Shown here piece after piece: positions 1 through 11,650 of a DNA stretch of 64,000 nt. This DNA is from Moricandia arvensis (Eukaryota; Streptophyta; Magnoliopsida; Brassicales; Brassicaceae). Made by a program: the position numbers and the translations under genes. Location of the stretch: assembly GCA_905132765.1 (NCBI GenBank), contig CAJHQP010002248.1, positions 26,531-90,530 of the forward strand, in the 5' to 3' direction. The first letter of the stretch is position 1, and each line of letters begins with the position of its first letter. The notes beneath the pieces were generated by a model. It had not been told where the DNA came from, made no database searches, and worked only from the letters and a program-made list of their open reading frames with translations.

Positions 1-839
1 GTCATCGGTAATGTACCTACCCCTCGCTTCCAACAATGTGTGATCATTCTTTTGAATTAGAATAGTGGGGTCATCGGTAACGTACCTACCCCTCTGCATC
101 TCAGGAAATCATCTCAATCTTTTCTATTATAGATCGTGAAGAGAAAGAGAGAAAGGAAATAAGAAATAACAGACTAGTACCTTACAGACTTGCAGAAGGA
201 ATCTGATGCAATGTATACCAAACCCCAAAGCAAGCAAAGTAGTCAATATTAGGTCGGAGATCAACTTTGGTTCCTTGAGAATTTCTTAGTAAGCGTGATC
301 TAATGACAGGATGATCCACTTTGGTATCTCTAGTAATCTCTGCAATTAACATGTCTAAGAATAGTGCTAAAATAAGGTTAGTCAATAAATAAGCTCTAAT
401 CATAATCACCTTCTTGACTCTATAAAAAAGTTTTGAAATACTTAATAGATAAAAGCTCAAAATAGGTAAAAGCATCAGAGACCTCCCCCAGACTTAAATA
501 AGAATGTCCCCAGTGATATCTCGTTGGGATTGGTTAATAAAAATTAAAGCATAAGTAAGAGGTTGAGAGAAACTCGAAGTTACCAAACTCCATATGGAGT
601 GTCGACTGATGGTGAGTGTTGAGTGTCGACTGATGGTAAACCATCCAAGTCGTTGACCGATGGTGAGGTGGTGGTGTCGATCTATGGTGGTTTCGAACTG
701 TTCTATTCCTCTTCTAAAAACCTAAAGTAATTAGATAAAAACCATAACTAGTAACGAGATAATTAAATTAAAACTTACTACACAGTGGGTTGCCTCCCAC
801 TCAGCGCTTAGTTATAGTCTTAAGCTCGACGTTGTGACT
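1..839 (-). other. 3' non-coding region of element D
   Basis: This stretch matches the 3' non-coding part of elements A, B and C. The minus-strand motif GTGGGAGGCAACCC lies at about 785-800, a purine tract (AAGTCTGGGGGAGG) at about 483-498, and an ACTGGGGACATTC block at about 504-520. A roughly 28-base sequence around CATCGGTAACGTACC occurs twice (1-27 and 67-95). No gene is supported here. Confidence 0.65.
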
Positions 840-1840
840 TCTGGACTAGGAAGGTAGGTCATGAAACCAATGTGGAAAGCAAACATCCACATATTTCCTT
901 CTCGTCCCAAACAATGCACTGATGAAACCTCTTATAACCTCATATGCTCCATCCTACTGATTTTGCATCTTCCTCTAAGTAAATGACAATCTGTTCATCC
1001 CGTCTTCATGTGCTTGAATGCGTTTTGTCAGCATGTTAAGTCTGGCATATGTGGGCTCTGAAATATCCTCCAAACTCTGGTTGATACTTTCCCTCATTAT
1101 ATCCTGAGAAAAGTAAACTCCGTCGAGCTTGTCCTATAATAGGTCCTCTGTTACCAGTCTCTGCCCAAATTCTTCGTCATGAATGTCGATCGATGGTAAA
1201 CAGTAGCTGTCGATTAATGCTGAGTTGACTGCCTCACCTGATGTTTGATTTCTGAAGAGATTCCCTGCTTCATTGGCCATAGCTAGTATGTATGCGATAT
1301 CGTCCTTGGACACATTTAGAATTCTTCCATCCTTTGCTTGTGCATATCAATCTGGGTCTTCATGATTCCAAACTCATCAGGTCTGAGGTAGCCATAATCG
1401 TCACCGTATACTGTCGGGTCGTCGTCGATCTATGGTAAAGAGCCACCGTAGATCAATGCGGCATTCTAGCTTCTATAGAATTCCTTGTAATTTCCAGTCT
1501 CTTCGAGTGCAAAGGCATGGTACTCGACAACTTCTTCTTTAAGGTAAGACTCATCGTACACTTGATTGTCGGGTTTTGGCATCCTCCCATGGCATTGTTT
1601 CCCTATGTAAACTATCTCTTCTTGATTGTCTTTGTCGTTCTGATATGGGGAACTACCGTCGACCAATGGTGGGTCGTTAGTGTCGATCGATGCCAAAGGG
1701 TGGGATCCATGCTGGTTCTGGTTGAAGGGACCGTCGACCGATGCCAAGGGTTGGGTGTCGATTGATGTTTTGTCCGCAGGCTCATCGTCTTGATTGTATT
1801 TGCAAAAGCATGTAGCAATCAAACCTGGATCATCACCCAA
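840..1840 (-). pseudogene. Third conserved frame ('X') of element D, SID-rich
   Basis: It begins with an acidic segment at 1466-1840 that includes TSIDTQPLASVDG and HPLASIDT repeats and a conserved block around EEVVEYHAFALEETGNYKEF. Further recognisable but interrupted pieces continue to about 840. The same order of blocks occurs in elements A, B and C after the protease. I do not recognise a catalytic domain, and it is not reverse transcriptase, RNase H, integrase or chromodomain. Function is unknown; conservation of the blocks in four copies suggests it was once translated. Confidence 0.6.
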
Positions 1841-1887
1841 TTCTATATGAGTAGCCTTGTTCTTGACTTTAACAGGTTCATAGAAAT

Positions 1888-2510
1888 TTATGAATCAATC
1901 AAGGATAGATACAACCTGGTTCTCTTCATATCACAAATACCTCTCACTGTTGTCATGAAATCTCTTCCAAGGAGTAAGGAAGAGTTCCAATCAATCTTTA
2001 TATCCATCATATGGAAGTCTACTGGGACTAAGGCATTGCGAATCTGCACTGGGACGTCTCTGGCTATCCCTCTTGAATTTACATTGGAGCAATCCAAAAA
2101 GGTGAATGAATCACTAGAAGGCTTCACTTTCAGGTTTAGCCTCTCTACCATCACTATAGGCATGATGTTAACTGATGATCCAATATCGCAGAGGGCGTTA
2201 GGATACTCGTGACCTTTGACAAGACATGAGATCACAAATTTCCTAGGGTCTCTTTTCTTCTTTAGAGTAGTTCTCTGCTCTATCTTCTCTCTGAGGCCAT
2301 TGAACATGCGCTATATGTCCCTTTCTTTTTCTTTGGATTTCCTGAAAAACACCCACAATCTGTGAGTATAATACTCTTCATCAAATGGAGTATCTAAAGA
2401 AATTTTAAAAACTCTTTTGGCAAAGCCATTCATCTCTTTGTCAGTTGCTTCTCTGCGAAGATGTTTGGGAATCTTCTACTTCCTTTTGGAGTGTCTTTCT
2501 GTTGTCATAT
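1888..2510 (-). pseudogene. Aspartic protease remnant of element D
   Basis: An N-terminal block resembling KIPKHLRREATDKEMNGFAK (about 2430-2500, with stops) is followed by an open stretch at 1888-2307. The retropepsin active-site region reads ALCDIGSSVNIMP, where family copies elsewhere in the window read CDTGSS. Thr in the D-T/S-G triad is therefore Ile, so the enzyme is probably dead. The remaining fold is recognisable: SSDSFTFLDCSNVNSRGIA, VPVDFHMMDIKIDWNSSLLL, GRDF and ICDMKRTRLYLS. It sits immediately after gag, as in gag-pro elements. Confidence 0.8.
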
Positions 2511-2685
2511 GATCAGGTGTATTGGCAATCTTTTCCTGGTTCTCCATTCTTGAAGGTCTAACAAATAGGCTGGCACTCAGACTTGGTAACCAAATCGGCT
2601 CTGTTGTTTGGGGCTTTCGATCGACGCTTGCTTCTCGACAGCGATTGACGTTGGAAGATTCACCCGAGGCAACCGATTCTGCAGG

Positions 2686-4177
2686 TTACATTGGTCGATA
2701 GTCTGGCTCGTGTGTCGATCGACACCAATGCGAACTGCCGAAAGCCATGGCACTTTCTACACAGAAATCTTTTTCTTGCAGCTGTTCTCTCTTCACCTTT
2801 TGCCAAAATTCTTCACCTATCAATGCATTGACGTGGTGCTTCTGACTAGATTCTCCTTTCTCCTTAATCAAGGCTTCATGTCTCTGAATGGCCTCACTTG
2901 TTTGGACCACTTGATTCTCCAACTTCTTGACATGAGTGTTGAGATTCTCAAACTTGGTGTTGAGGTTGGTGCCACCATAAGAGTTCCTGTTGTAGCCTGG
3001 ATTTCCTGGTCTCTGATAACCGTTTCCACGAACAAAGTTCACATCCTCTTCCTTGTCTTCTTCTTCTTCCAGGGCTTTCACTTCTTGCTTCTTGAGAAAT
3101 TTCTGAACACTGTCCAACTTTGCCTTGACTTCATCTATCTGCTCCCTGATCAAAGATGGAGTTGATTTCTTTTTTTCTCACAGTCAGTGTTCTTGGTGCT
3201 ATTGCTAGACGCCAAGTTCTGAATAAGCCTTGTTGCTTCTTCTGGACTCCTAGTGCTGAAATTTTCTTCACTAGTTGTGTCTAAGGCCATCTGGTATTGC
3301 AGATCAATACCGCTGAAGAAAGTGCTAAGTAGCTGCACTTCATTGAAGCTGTGGTGTGGGCAGTCTCTCTGGTAAGACTTAAATCTGAACCAAGAGCTTG
3401 TGAATGATTCCCCAGGTTCCTGTGTGAATGTAGCGATCCTGCTCCTCAAGTCTTCTGCTCGCGCATCATCAACGAAATTGCGCAGGAATACATTCTTGAT
3501 GTATGTCCAAGATGTCAGAGATCCTGGCGGTAGTTGCTTAAGCCAATGCGAAGTATCTCCAACAAGTGCGTACTTGAAGAGCTTGCAGAATAGATAGTCC
3601 TCAGGGACTCCATTCGCCTTAGTATTAGAAAATAGATCCTCAGGTTTCTCCAGGTGATCCATTGGGTGCTCATGTCGTATTCCATGGTAGGTGTCTGCGC
3701 AACAAGTGCGAAGGACGGTTTGATCTCAAAATATTTGCTCTGGAAAGCTGGAGGACGAACGGCAGATCTATTAGCATAGAACTGGTCTGGACGATTGTAG
3801 TCTGCCAGTGTCCGTTGAGCAGCTTGGGCAGCAGCTTCAGATTGAGCTACTGCAGCGTCTGCTTCTGGTTTAGGGATTACATCTCCTTGTTTGTCAATTC
3901 TTTGACATGTTGCATTACCCTGATGACCTTCAAGGTCATACAAGTCTCCTCTGTCATCTCGAACCACAACTAGAGTCACAACCATCTTTCTGAAGTTACC
4001 GTCAATTGATGCCAAATTGGTATTGTCGCTTGATGTTGATGTGCGAGTGTCGATCGGCGGTCGAGTGCTGATGTCGATATATGCTAGTCGCGTGTGCTTG
4101 CGGATTGAATGTTCGATTGCAACAGGGTCTGAGAAGAGTAATTCCTTATTCTTTTGGCTTCTGGTACTGCTGGGCAT
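2686..4177 (-). pseudogene. Broken gag of element D
   Basis: The N-terminal segment starts around MPSSTRSQKNKE and is followed by an Ala-rich stretch and the 'DYNRPDQFYANRSAVRPPAF' region. A frameshift near 3660 leads into a Retrotrans_gag core (about 3150-3662) with the hallmark WLKQLPPGS, FLRNF, ESFTSSWFRF and LLSTFFSGID segments. A second frameshift near 3153 leads into a charged, Glu-rich C-terminal part (2686-3153) with NLNTKFENLNTHVKKLENQ coiled-coil repeats. The core would build the virus-like particle. No CCHC zinc knuckle is visible. The core segment is the least damaged of the four family copies here. Confidence 0.8.
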
Positions 4178-4274
4178 GCATCTGAAAGACAAGAAAAAGA
4201 AATTATCAATAACTTGCAATAAAAGAAAAAGCCTAGACTAAACCATAGAAAATAAATCTAATGGCGATCCTTGC

Positions 4275-4292
4275 TCCCCAGAAATGGCGCCA
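4275..4292 (-). other. Primer binding site of element D (tRNA-Asp type)
   Basis: Read on the minus strand, the bases just inside the LTR are TGGCGCCATTTCTGGGGA. This complements the 3' end of plant tRNA-Asp with about three mismatches. Athila-type elements are known to use tRNA-Asp. Confidence 0.75.
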
Positions 4293-4296
4293 AATT

Positions 4297-5451
4297 TGAC
4301 AACGTGCATGTTAAGGTTTATATTAATGCATTCAATATATCAAATTAACACTATAAACTACTCTTCCCAAGAGAGGTCTAATCGTAGTACTTAGGGATCA
4401 AATCCACATAGAGCGAGGGAACACAATAGATTTATGAGTTCTAAAAGTTAAGCTAGGCAAACTATATTTAGGAAGTTTGTATAAGGGTTTTATTCCAAAA
4501 AAAAGAAATTATCTAAATAAAAATAAGGAAAAGATAGATCTAGGGTTTTAGGCAAATAAATTATAATGGATAAGATGCAGGGAGTAATGAATATGCAAGG
4601 ACCTTAATCACAATCCTATCCCTTCTCATTCCAACTCTCGTATGCGAACAGAGGAGTCGACCGTCGATCGACGGCGAAGGCCTAGTGTCAATCGATGGTT
4701 ATCGAAAAAGAAGTTTGTCTGCTAGTTTAATTAAACCACCTCTTGCATGTATCTAACAACCTAACTCAGTGGTATTAATTCTGGCACAGAACCTACTCTC
4801 GTAGTTGTCTATGTCATAGGTTTAGGGTTCTAGTTAGCTACTCTAGAACACAAGCATTAAACACAATTACAAAGATAGATATCTCTTCATCCTAGCAATC
4901 ATATTTTTGGGCTAATTCATAACAAGAGAATTACTGAGATATAATCATAGAAAGCATGATAAACTGAATAATAAAATGTATAGAATAAATAATGTAGTTC
5001 CAATACAAATCTCTGAAGGAGTTCAAATCTTCTCCCCAAAACTACTAAGAAAACTAAAAGCTCTAAATAGTATTATGCTATATAATCTCTGTCTGTTTGC
5101 CTAAACAATGGCAAGACCTTTATAAACTAGGTCAAAAATCGTTCACGGGCATTCTTATAATTTGTCTTGACATGGGCTTGAAGTCGGCCAATGACTCTGC
5201 GAGTAGACCGTCGATTGACAGCAAGTGTGCACCGTCGATCGATGGTCAGGCTTGACTTCGACTTTGACTAAGCTAATTGTGAACAACTACTGGATATCCT
5301 CTTTGAATGCTCTAGCCAGCTCCATTATGTCCATAATGCTCCAAAACGTACCTTGACCTGAAAAGACTCTAAAACACAGTTTAGACATACATAGCGGACT
5401 CCAAATAGGGTCCAAATGATAGTCTTAAAATGGTAAAAATAAGGTATATCA
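4297..5451 (-). repeat. 5' LTR of element D
   Basis: The LTR is 1155 bp and is bounded by TGACAACGTG and GGTATATCA in plus orientation. It corresponds to the LTRs of element B (TGATACGTGC to ATATCA) and shares blocks such as the 'agggatcaaatccacagag' stretch. It contains several copies of the GTCGATCGAYGG motif (for example near 4665 and 5230). Only one LTR of D lies in the window. Confidence 0.85.
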
Positions 5452-5456
5452 CTGGT

Positions 5457-5870
5457 CAAAGGAGTAATTACAACCAAGTTCTGAAATACTAGAAACCATT
5501 CACAACAACAACAACAACATAAGGAACTAAGGAGCCTCTTCTTACCAGATTCTTGCTCCAATAACTCATGAGAGCAAATTGGAATCCAATAGATCATGTG
5601 ATTGGGGGACCGAAGAAGTTACATGTGGAGTTCAATGGGAAGATTGATGTTGTGTACACTAATCTAAATTACAAGTTTAAAGCACTCAAAACCCATGTGA
5701 AGAATCCAGAGACTTAGGTGGTCAGACTAGCGATGCTGTAAAAAGACATGAAGCCTTGATTAAAGGGAAAAGTGAGGCTGGACAGAAGCACCACGTGATG
5801 CCATTATAGATGATGACATCTTGTAAGTGGTGAAGCATGTGAAGCTCCAAGAAGGGGAATTTTAAGTCCA
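5457..5870 (+). pseudogene. gag C-terminal remnant of element A
   Basis: Translated segments VIGGPKKLHVEFNGKIDVVY, TNLNYKFKALKTHVKN and AGQKHHV correspond closely to the gag tail of element B (12336-12760) and D (2686-2960). The reading frame has stops and shifts. A CAA triplet run near 5502 encodes the poly-Asn seen here but not in B. Confidence 0.7.
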
Positions 5871-6141
5871 AAATTCCATATTGTTTGGCAGCACACATTG
5901 GTGTCGTTTGACACCATCAATTGAGCACCGATTAACACCACTTGAAGAATCTGTGGGATCTTGTGAGATGGAAAGCATTGATTGACACCACACCAATATT
6001 GATCGACACCCACCTATGATGTATCGATTCTGTTTACCAAGCATCAATGTACACCGTTTGAATGCAACTCGATACCCATCTCAGACAGCAAAAGAGCCAA
6101 CAATTGACACTAATCATCAACCTGATGATGCATTGTAGGCT

Positions 6142-6770
6142 ATGATCATTCCACAGGCAACTGAGGGACATAATTTTATTGGAAAGAGGAAGATGATTAA
6201 GTTTCCCAAGCATCTAAAGATAGCGACTAATGATAAGAAGATTGATGGTTTTACCAAGAGGGTACTAAGGATCTCTGAAGATCTACCATTCGATGAGGCT
6301 TATTATACCAACATGCTATGGATGTTTTTCAGATAAAGTTGAGAGACAGAAGAGGACATCGAGCGTATGTTCCATCAGATTAGAAACAAGATGAAGTAGA
6401 GGATTACACTGAAGAAGAAAAGTGACCCGGGAAAGTTTGTCGTTCCATGCATTGTCGGAGATCACAGTTATCCAAATGCACTATGTGATACGGATTCTTC
6501 AATAAACATCAAGCCTATGGTGATGGACTATGTTGAATATAAAGATAGAACCTTCTAGTGACTCATTCCCTTTTTTTGGATTGCTCTAAGGTGAACTCAG
6601 GAGGAATTATCAAAAACCTTCAGGTACAAATCGGTAATGCCTTAGTTCCAATGGATTTTCATGTTATGGATAGTAAGATAGAATGGAATTCTTCTCTACT
6701 ACATGGAGAGTCTTTATGGCTACTGTAGGAGCTGTCTGTGACACACAGACAAATAAACTGTGCCTGACAC
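6142..6770 (+). pseudogene. Aspartic protease remnant of element A
   Basis: An open stretch at 6142-6336 (KFPKHLKIATNDKKIDGF, RVLRISEDLPFDEAYY) is followed by a degenerate retropepsin. The active-site triad reads CDTDSS instead of CDTGSS. The C-terminal part continues through GNALVPMDFHVMDSKIEW with frameshifts. It is clearly inactive. Confidence 0.7.
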
Positions 6771-6984
6771 TCATAGACAAGAATCCTTTCTATGACCATG
6801 TTTGAGTGATTAAGGAGCACACGTCTTACATTGAGTTGGGTGATGACCCACGATTTGTGGCAGTTTTTATTATGATTCTGGTCGCGGGAATGAAAATGGT
6901 GATTGAGTGTCGATCGACACTCAACCAGCATCGGTCAACACTCATGTGATTCAAGAGCTTCAAAAAAACTTTCATAGTTGGAGC

Positions 6985-7600
6985 TGCCACTCCTCCTAGA
7001 AGAAAGATGCGTGTAATATCACCAGATGAATATGGTGTTTACAGATATGAAGAGGGCAACATACAAACTATGGGTGGAAGAATCATCAATGTGTCAAATG
7101 AGGATATAAAAGCAATAATTGAGGTGTCAAATAGTGTGGGAGGTCATTATCTAAGTTCACCATAGTATGAGAGATATTTTAAGATGCATGGAGTCCTTCA
7201 TAGCCTTCCTTATCGGCCGAACCTGAGACATATATGAGATATCAAGTTGAAGACATGATAGCTAATGTTGTTAAAGAAAAAAAGGATGTTTTATGATTTC
7301 TTGCGAAGGATCGATGCAACATATTTCCCTCTAAATAAAAACATTGGATGGTTGAGCAAATGTATGGAAGAACTTGAGCTGAAGGTGGATTACACACATA
7401 ATATTATCCAGAGATAGCAATAGCATAGAACCAAAGGAGAAGAAGCCATCAAAAGCTTTGTAAGCACATAGTTCAAGATGAGCAAAAAAGATGTTGATAC
7501 TTGTTTTCAAACAAGTATTCGGTTTCCTCCATACTAGCTCAACAACTCCAAAACTTTTAAGCCAAAAACTATAAACAAGCATTTGATGGGAGGCAACCCA
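6985..7600 (+). pseudogene. X-frame remnant of element A
   Basis: Segments SPDEYGVYRYEEGN, GGRIINVSNEDIKAII and DATYFPLNKNIGWLSKCMEE match the X frames of B (about 10323-11100) and C (19736-20197). The frame is interrupted by several stops. It ends just before the conserved GGGAGGCAACCCA block. Confidence 0.6.
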
Positions 7601-7728
7601 TTAGTAAGTCTTAAATTTGTTTTTTTCATTTATTACTGATTTTTCATGTTTTACTTATTTCAGGTCAAATGAAAAAATATATGGGGAAGAAAAAGACCGT
7701 ACAACCAGCGAATGACAAACTGGCCAGT

Positions 7729-7821
7729 TGATACGTGCTTAAATTACCTTAGAACTACTGATTACTCTCTCCAATAAGAGGTTCAGCTGTAGTACTTAAG
7801 GATCAAATCCACAGAGAGAGA

Positions 7822-7852
<31 letters not shown>

Positions 7853-8957
7853 CACACACAATATATATGATAATCAACTTAGTTATGCTAGGCAATTAAA
7901 TAAACTTTAAAAACTACTAAATCATGGATGACTTGGTTGTAAGCAATTAAGGAAAATAACTAGATCTAGGGTTTTAAGGTAGTGAATTATAATGGATAGA
8001 AGCCAAGGAGTTTTCAATCATAGAACACGAATTTAATAAGTAAAGATATAATTTATATATGTCTATGGCTAAGCTCAGATTCTACAACTTTCGTATGCAA
8101 ATATGGAATGACTGTCGATCAATGGTATGCAAACAACATCGATCTATGGCTTTCTTAGTCAAGCATTAAACGATCAGATTCGATAAGTTCACTTAGAATT
8201 ACTAGATAAATCTCTTGATTGCCTAGAAACTAAAGCTGAACAGGATTAGTTCACGTAAGGATCCTACTCTCGCAGATATCAATTATCCAAATATCAAAGG
8301 TTTAGTTAGCTACTTAAGAGAACACAAGCAATAAGCACAATACTGATGATATATCTAATAATCACCCTAGTAGTTTTATTGTTTGGCAAATCCCATCAAA
8401 ATCATTAATAAACCCTAAATCTAACTAGAGATCTCCTCAGATATAGCTAAGCAGAACATAATCATAAATATAAAAAATGCATAAGATTAGGGATAGAAAC
8501 TTGGTGTTCCAATATAAAGCTTGAGGAAAGTCTTGATCTTCTCCCCCAAAAGTACTATGTTTGCTATGAATATCTCTAAACTTGTAAAAGAGCTCTCTTT
8601 GCATAAAACACAAGCAAATATAATATAAACTAGGTAAAACTCGTCTAGGGGCAATCTTGTAATTTTTGTGACTTAGGTTTCAAGTCGGGTACTTTGTGAA
8701 TAGGGCTTCCGTGTGTTGACCGTAGATCGACGGCAAAGGTGCGTCGTCGATCGACGCAACTCTCGGCTCAACTCGTACATTGCTGATTTTGACCAGCTAC
8801 AGGGATCTTCTCTCTTTGAGCTTGAGAAAGTCTCATAATCTCTATAATGCTCCAAAATGCAACTGAACATAAAAGGACTCTAAAACATATCCTAGACACA
8901 CATAACAAACTGAGGCATATAACATGGTCTAAAAGTGGTAAATATTAGGACCTATCA
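7729..8957 (-). repeat. 3' LTR of element B
   Basis: The LTR is 1229 bp, TGATACGTGC to CCTATCA in plus orientation, and is the partner of 14170-15343. A (GA)n microsatellite sits at about 7815-7852 that the 5' LTR has only in short form. It contains GTCGATCRAYGG motifs near 8115 and 8735. Confidence 0.9.
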
Positions 8958-8975
8958 ACTCCCCCAGACTTAACA
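8958..8975 (-). other. Polypurine tract of element B
   Basis: On the minus strand the sequence is TTAAGTCTGGGGGAGT, ending exactly at the 3' LTR. This is the expected position of the plus-strand primer for reverse transcription. The same motif is found a second time about 1 kb upstream in the element (about 9963-9980). Confidence 0.8.
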
Positions 8976-10322
8976 TTTTGCTTGTCCTCAAGCAAAACAA
9001 GGGTAAACCTATGGAAGAGGTTTGAAAATACGGGAACTCACAAAATCTCTGTCTCATATTATCACCTTTACTATGTTGCAACCACATCAAAACGTGTCAA
9101 TCTTAGAGAAATTTTATATACCTTATCATGGTATATCAACAAAATCCATTCTACCAACAACTTAGCAAATACTAGTCTGACTCACCCCTCTACTAACCTC
9201 ATTTCTTGCAAAAAATAAAAGTGCATGCTTTACCTTTAGAGTATCGATCATACGACACATGGACTCTTACCCTTGCAAGTATCTGAACACACAAGCATGC
9301 TTCTCTGATTCCTTTCTTTCCTCTTTCTCTCTTCTCTGAATCTCTTAATATTCTTTTTTTTGTTTAGTTTTTTTAATAATTCCAATGGATCAATGATGTT
9401 GATACACTCCATCTTGTTCATCTTTCTTTTTCTTTTCTATCTCTTTTTTAGCAAGGTGTAGGCAAATAATGAGGTCACATGTAATTTACATGTCCCTCGC
9501 TTCCTCAATGTGTGATCATTCTTTTCTGAATTAGAATAATGGGATTATAGGTAATTTACCTACCCCTCTACATCTTTCAGAAAATCATCTCAATCTTTTA
9601 TATATATAGATGTCGAAGAGAGATTGAGAAGGGAATCAGAAGCACACAGACTTTTACCTTTTAAACTTGCAAGAGGAATCTAATCCAATGTATGCCAAAC
9701 CCTAAAGCAAGTAAATAAGTCAGTATTAGGTTGGAGGTTAGCTTCGGTTCTTTCAAACTTTTTAAGAAAGTGTGATATAGTGGCATGATGATCCACTTTG
9801 GTATCTCTAGTACTTCTGCAATCAACAAATCTAGAATGGTGCTATAAAATGGTTAGATAATAAGTAAAAATTCAAACTGATCGTAATCCATTTCTTGACT
9901 CAATAAAACACAGTAAAACACATAAGAATAAAACTCAAAATAAAAAGAAATATCAGTAAACTTCCCCCAGACTTAAATGACATTGACCCCAGTGTTATCT
10001 CGTCTCGGTTAAGCGGGAAAAACTAAATCATAAGTAAAAGCTAAAGGAAGAACTCAATACTAGACTCTGTAATGAGTGTCGGCCGATGGTAAGTGATGGG
10101 TGCCGACCGATGGTAAGTGATGGGTGTCGACCAATGGGATTGGTATCGATCGACGGTTGTGCACTGTCGTCGACCGATGCCAGTTCTCGAACTTCCTTTT
10201 TTCACTGCAAATAAAGAGAAATACAAAAATTAGTAAAATCATGAAAACAAAATGAATTTAAAATATACCTAATAGTGTGTTGCCTCCCACTCAGAGCTTG
10301 GTTGTACACTTTAGCTTGACGT
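8976..10322 (-). other. 3' non-coding region of element B
   Basis: About 1.35 kb has no supported gene. It carries the family's conserved blocks: a TGGGAGGCAACAC motif (about 10278-10291), GTCGATCGAYGG repeats (about 10076-10180), an internal purine tract AAGTCTGGGGGAAG, a T/C-rich stretch (9300-9450) and two copies of a GGTAATTTACCTACCC-like sequence around 9470-9570. A short frame at 8982-9218 lies across these blocks and is not conserved as protein. Confidence 0.6.
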
Positions 10323-11405
10323 CTAGCACTGTATTGAGTAAGATGGGTGTAGAGTATCACTTGTTCGAAAACAAGTATCCACATCTTCTTTGCTCATCTG
10401 AAACCAGGTACCAACGAAGCTTCGAATGGCTTCTTCACCTCTGGTTCTTTGGTTTTTCATGTTCTCTTTGGTGATCTCAATTTGACTCATATTGTCCTGA
10501 AGGTTGTTAATGTGTTTGTGTAACCAGGCAATCTTGCTATTTTTGGGTATGGATATGTCCTCCAATCTCTTGGACATATCTTCCATTATCATGTCTTGAT
10601 ATGCATAAACTCCATCAAGTTTATTTTATAGCAGCTTCTCAATTACCAGCCTCTGTCTAAATGGTCTGCGTGAAGCGTTGATCGATGGTCGTGCATGTCC
10701 ATCGATTGATGGTGCTTTATCTGCTCCATTTGTGTGCTGTCTTTGAATCATCTGATGAGTAGAGTCTATGTTTCGCTTCATCACTTCCATGCACATGGTT
10801 AACCAGATGATATTTTTGTTGAATGGGTAATAGATATCATCAATCCTCTTGTAGTAGTCATCCATAAAAATCTCTTGTGCTCTGTACATTTCTTGTACAA
10901 TGTCATCTAATTCTGCTCTGCTGTAGTAGTCAGCTGATGGTCAAATCTCCTCAAGATTCTTTGCATACTCTGGCAAACAAAGATGAGTGTGAACAATGAT
11001 GGATGCTCTCTGAAGAATATCTCTGATGTCTTCTATGGACACGTTGATGATTCTGCCATCTATAGCTCACACATTGCCATCTTCATCTATATAAAATTCA
11101 TACTCATCTTTGGTTTCCCAACGAAATCTTCTTCTAGCTGAATTCTTATAAGATTTGTACCCTTCTGCTGGATGAGCGTCGATCGGTGGTCTAGAGGCAA
11201 CGTTGATCGATGGTGTGATCCATGTTTCATCGGATCCTCGAAAATTTCCAGCTTCCTCAAGTGCAAGGGCACAATATTCGATTTCTTCTTCTTCAAGATA
11301 AGATTTTTCGTAATATGGGTTAGTTGTATCATCTCCAAGTTCAGGGTTGTCGATCAATGTTAAAGGGTGGGTGTCGGATGATTGTTGATTAACAACATCG
11401 ATCAA
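10323..11405 (-). pseudogene. X frame of element B, SID-rich protein of unknown function
   Basis: Read on the minus strand, an acidic N-terminal part (EEEEIEYCALALEEAGNF, then ITPSINVASRPPIDAHP) is followed by WETKDEYEFYIDEDGN and DGRIINVSIEDIRDILQRAS. Two or more related helical modules come next: YYKRIDDIYYPFNKNIIWLT and KRLEDISIPKNSKIAWLHKH. Each is followed by a Gln/His-rich helix, and the frame ends near EEAIRSFVGTWFQMSKEDVD. TAG/TAA stops interrupt it at a few places. No known enzymatic motif was seen. The modular repeat 'ID-IYYP-N--I-WL' also occurs in C and A. It could be a gag-like accessory protein or a degenerate env-position ORF; this is unproven. Confidence 0.6.
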
Positions 11406-11650
11406 TTGTATGGGTTGGTGTCGATCGAAGCTCCATCATCCGACTCATTCTCATGCTCAAAATCGCAGAAACACGTGGCTACAAGTCCTGGTTCATGAAC
11501 CAAATCAATGAGAGTAGGCTTGGTTTTAGTTTGAACATGTTAATAGTAATGATTTTGATCAATAAGAGATAGATACAACATGTTTCTCTTTATGTCGCAT
11601 ATTGCTTCTAGCGTGGCCATGAAAGCTCTTCAAAGTAGAAAGGATGAATT

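Larger units (their letters stand above)
1..5451 (-). mobile_element. Element D: RT-less gag-protease LTR retrotransposon, 3' part beyond window start
   Basis: This is a minus-strand Ty3/gypsy-type element inserted into the gag of element A. In element order it runs from the 5' LTR (4297-5451), through a tRNA-Asp-type primer site (4275-4292), gag, protease and a third conserved frame, to 3' non-coding sequence that leaves the window at base 1. The five bases next to the LTR (5452-5456, CTGGT) should be the target duplication; the partner lies outside. Element A's gag resumes directly at 5452, which proves nesting. All reading frames are broken. No reverse transcriptase or integrase is visible between the protease and the left edge. 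The Athila/Tat-like assignment is inferred from the gag type and primer site. Confidence 0.85.
5452..7723 (+). mobile_element. Element A, first visible part (gag C-terminus to 3' non-coding)
   Basis: This is a plus-strand member of the same family as B-D and the outer host of the nest. The visible part begins inside gag where D inserted and continues through protease and the X frame. It reaches the GGGAGGCAACCCA motif near 7590 and stops at 7723, immediately before the target duplication of B. The element resumes at 15349. Its 5' LTR and gag N-terminus must lie left of the window, beyond element D. Confidence 0.8.

Noticed and set aside
2608..3165. Plus-strand 185-codon open frame
   Set aside because: It is antisense to the gag of element D, whose minus-strand segments have clear family motifs.
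4275..4292. tRNA-Asp-like sequence as a tRNA gene (also at 14147 and 17440)
   Set aside because: Only the last 15-18 bases of tRNA-Asp are matched, directly inside LTRs; they are primer binding sites.
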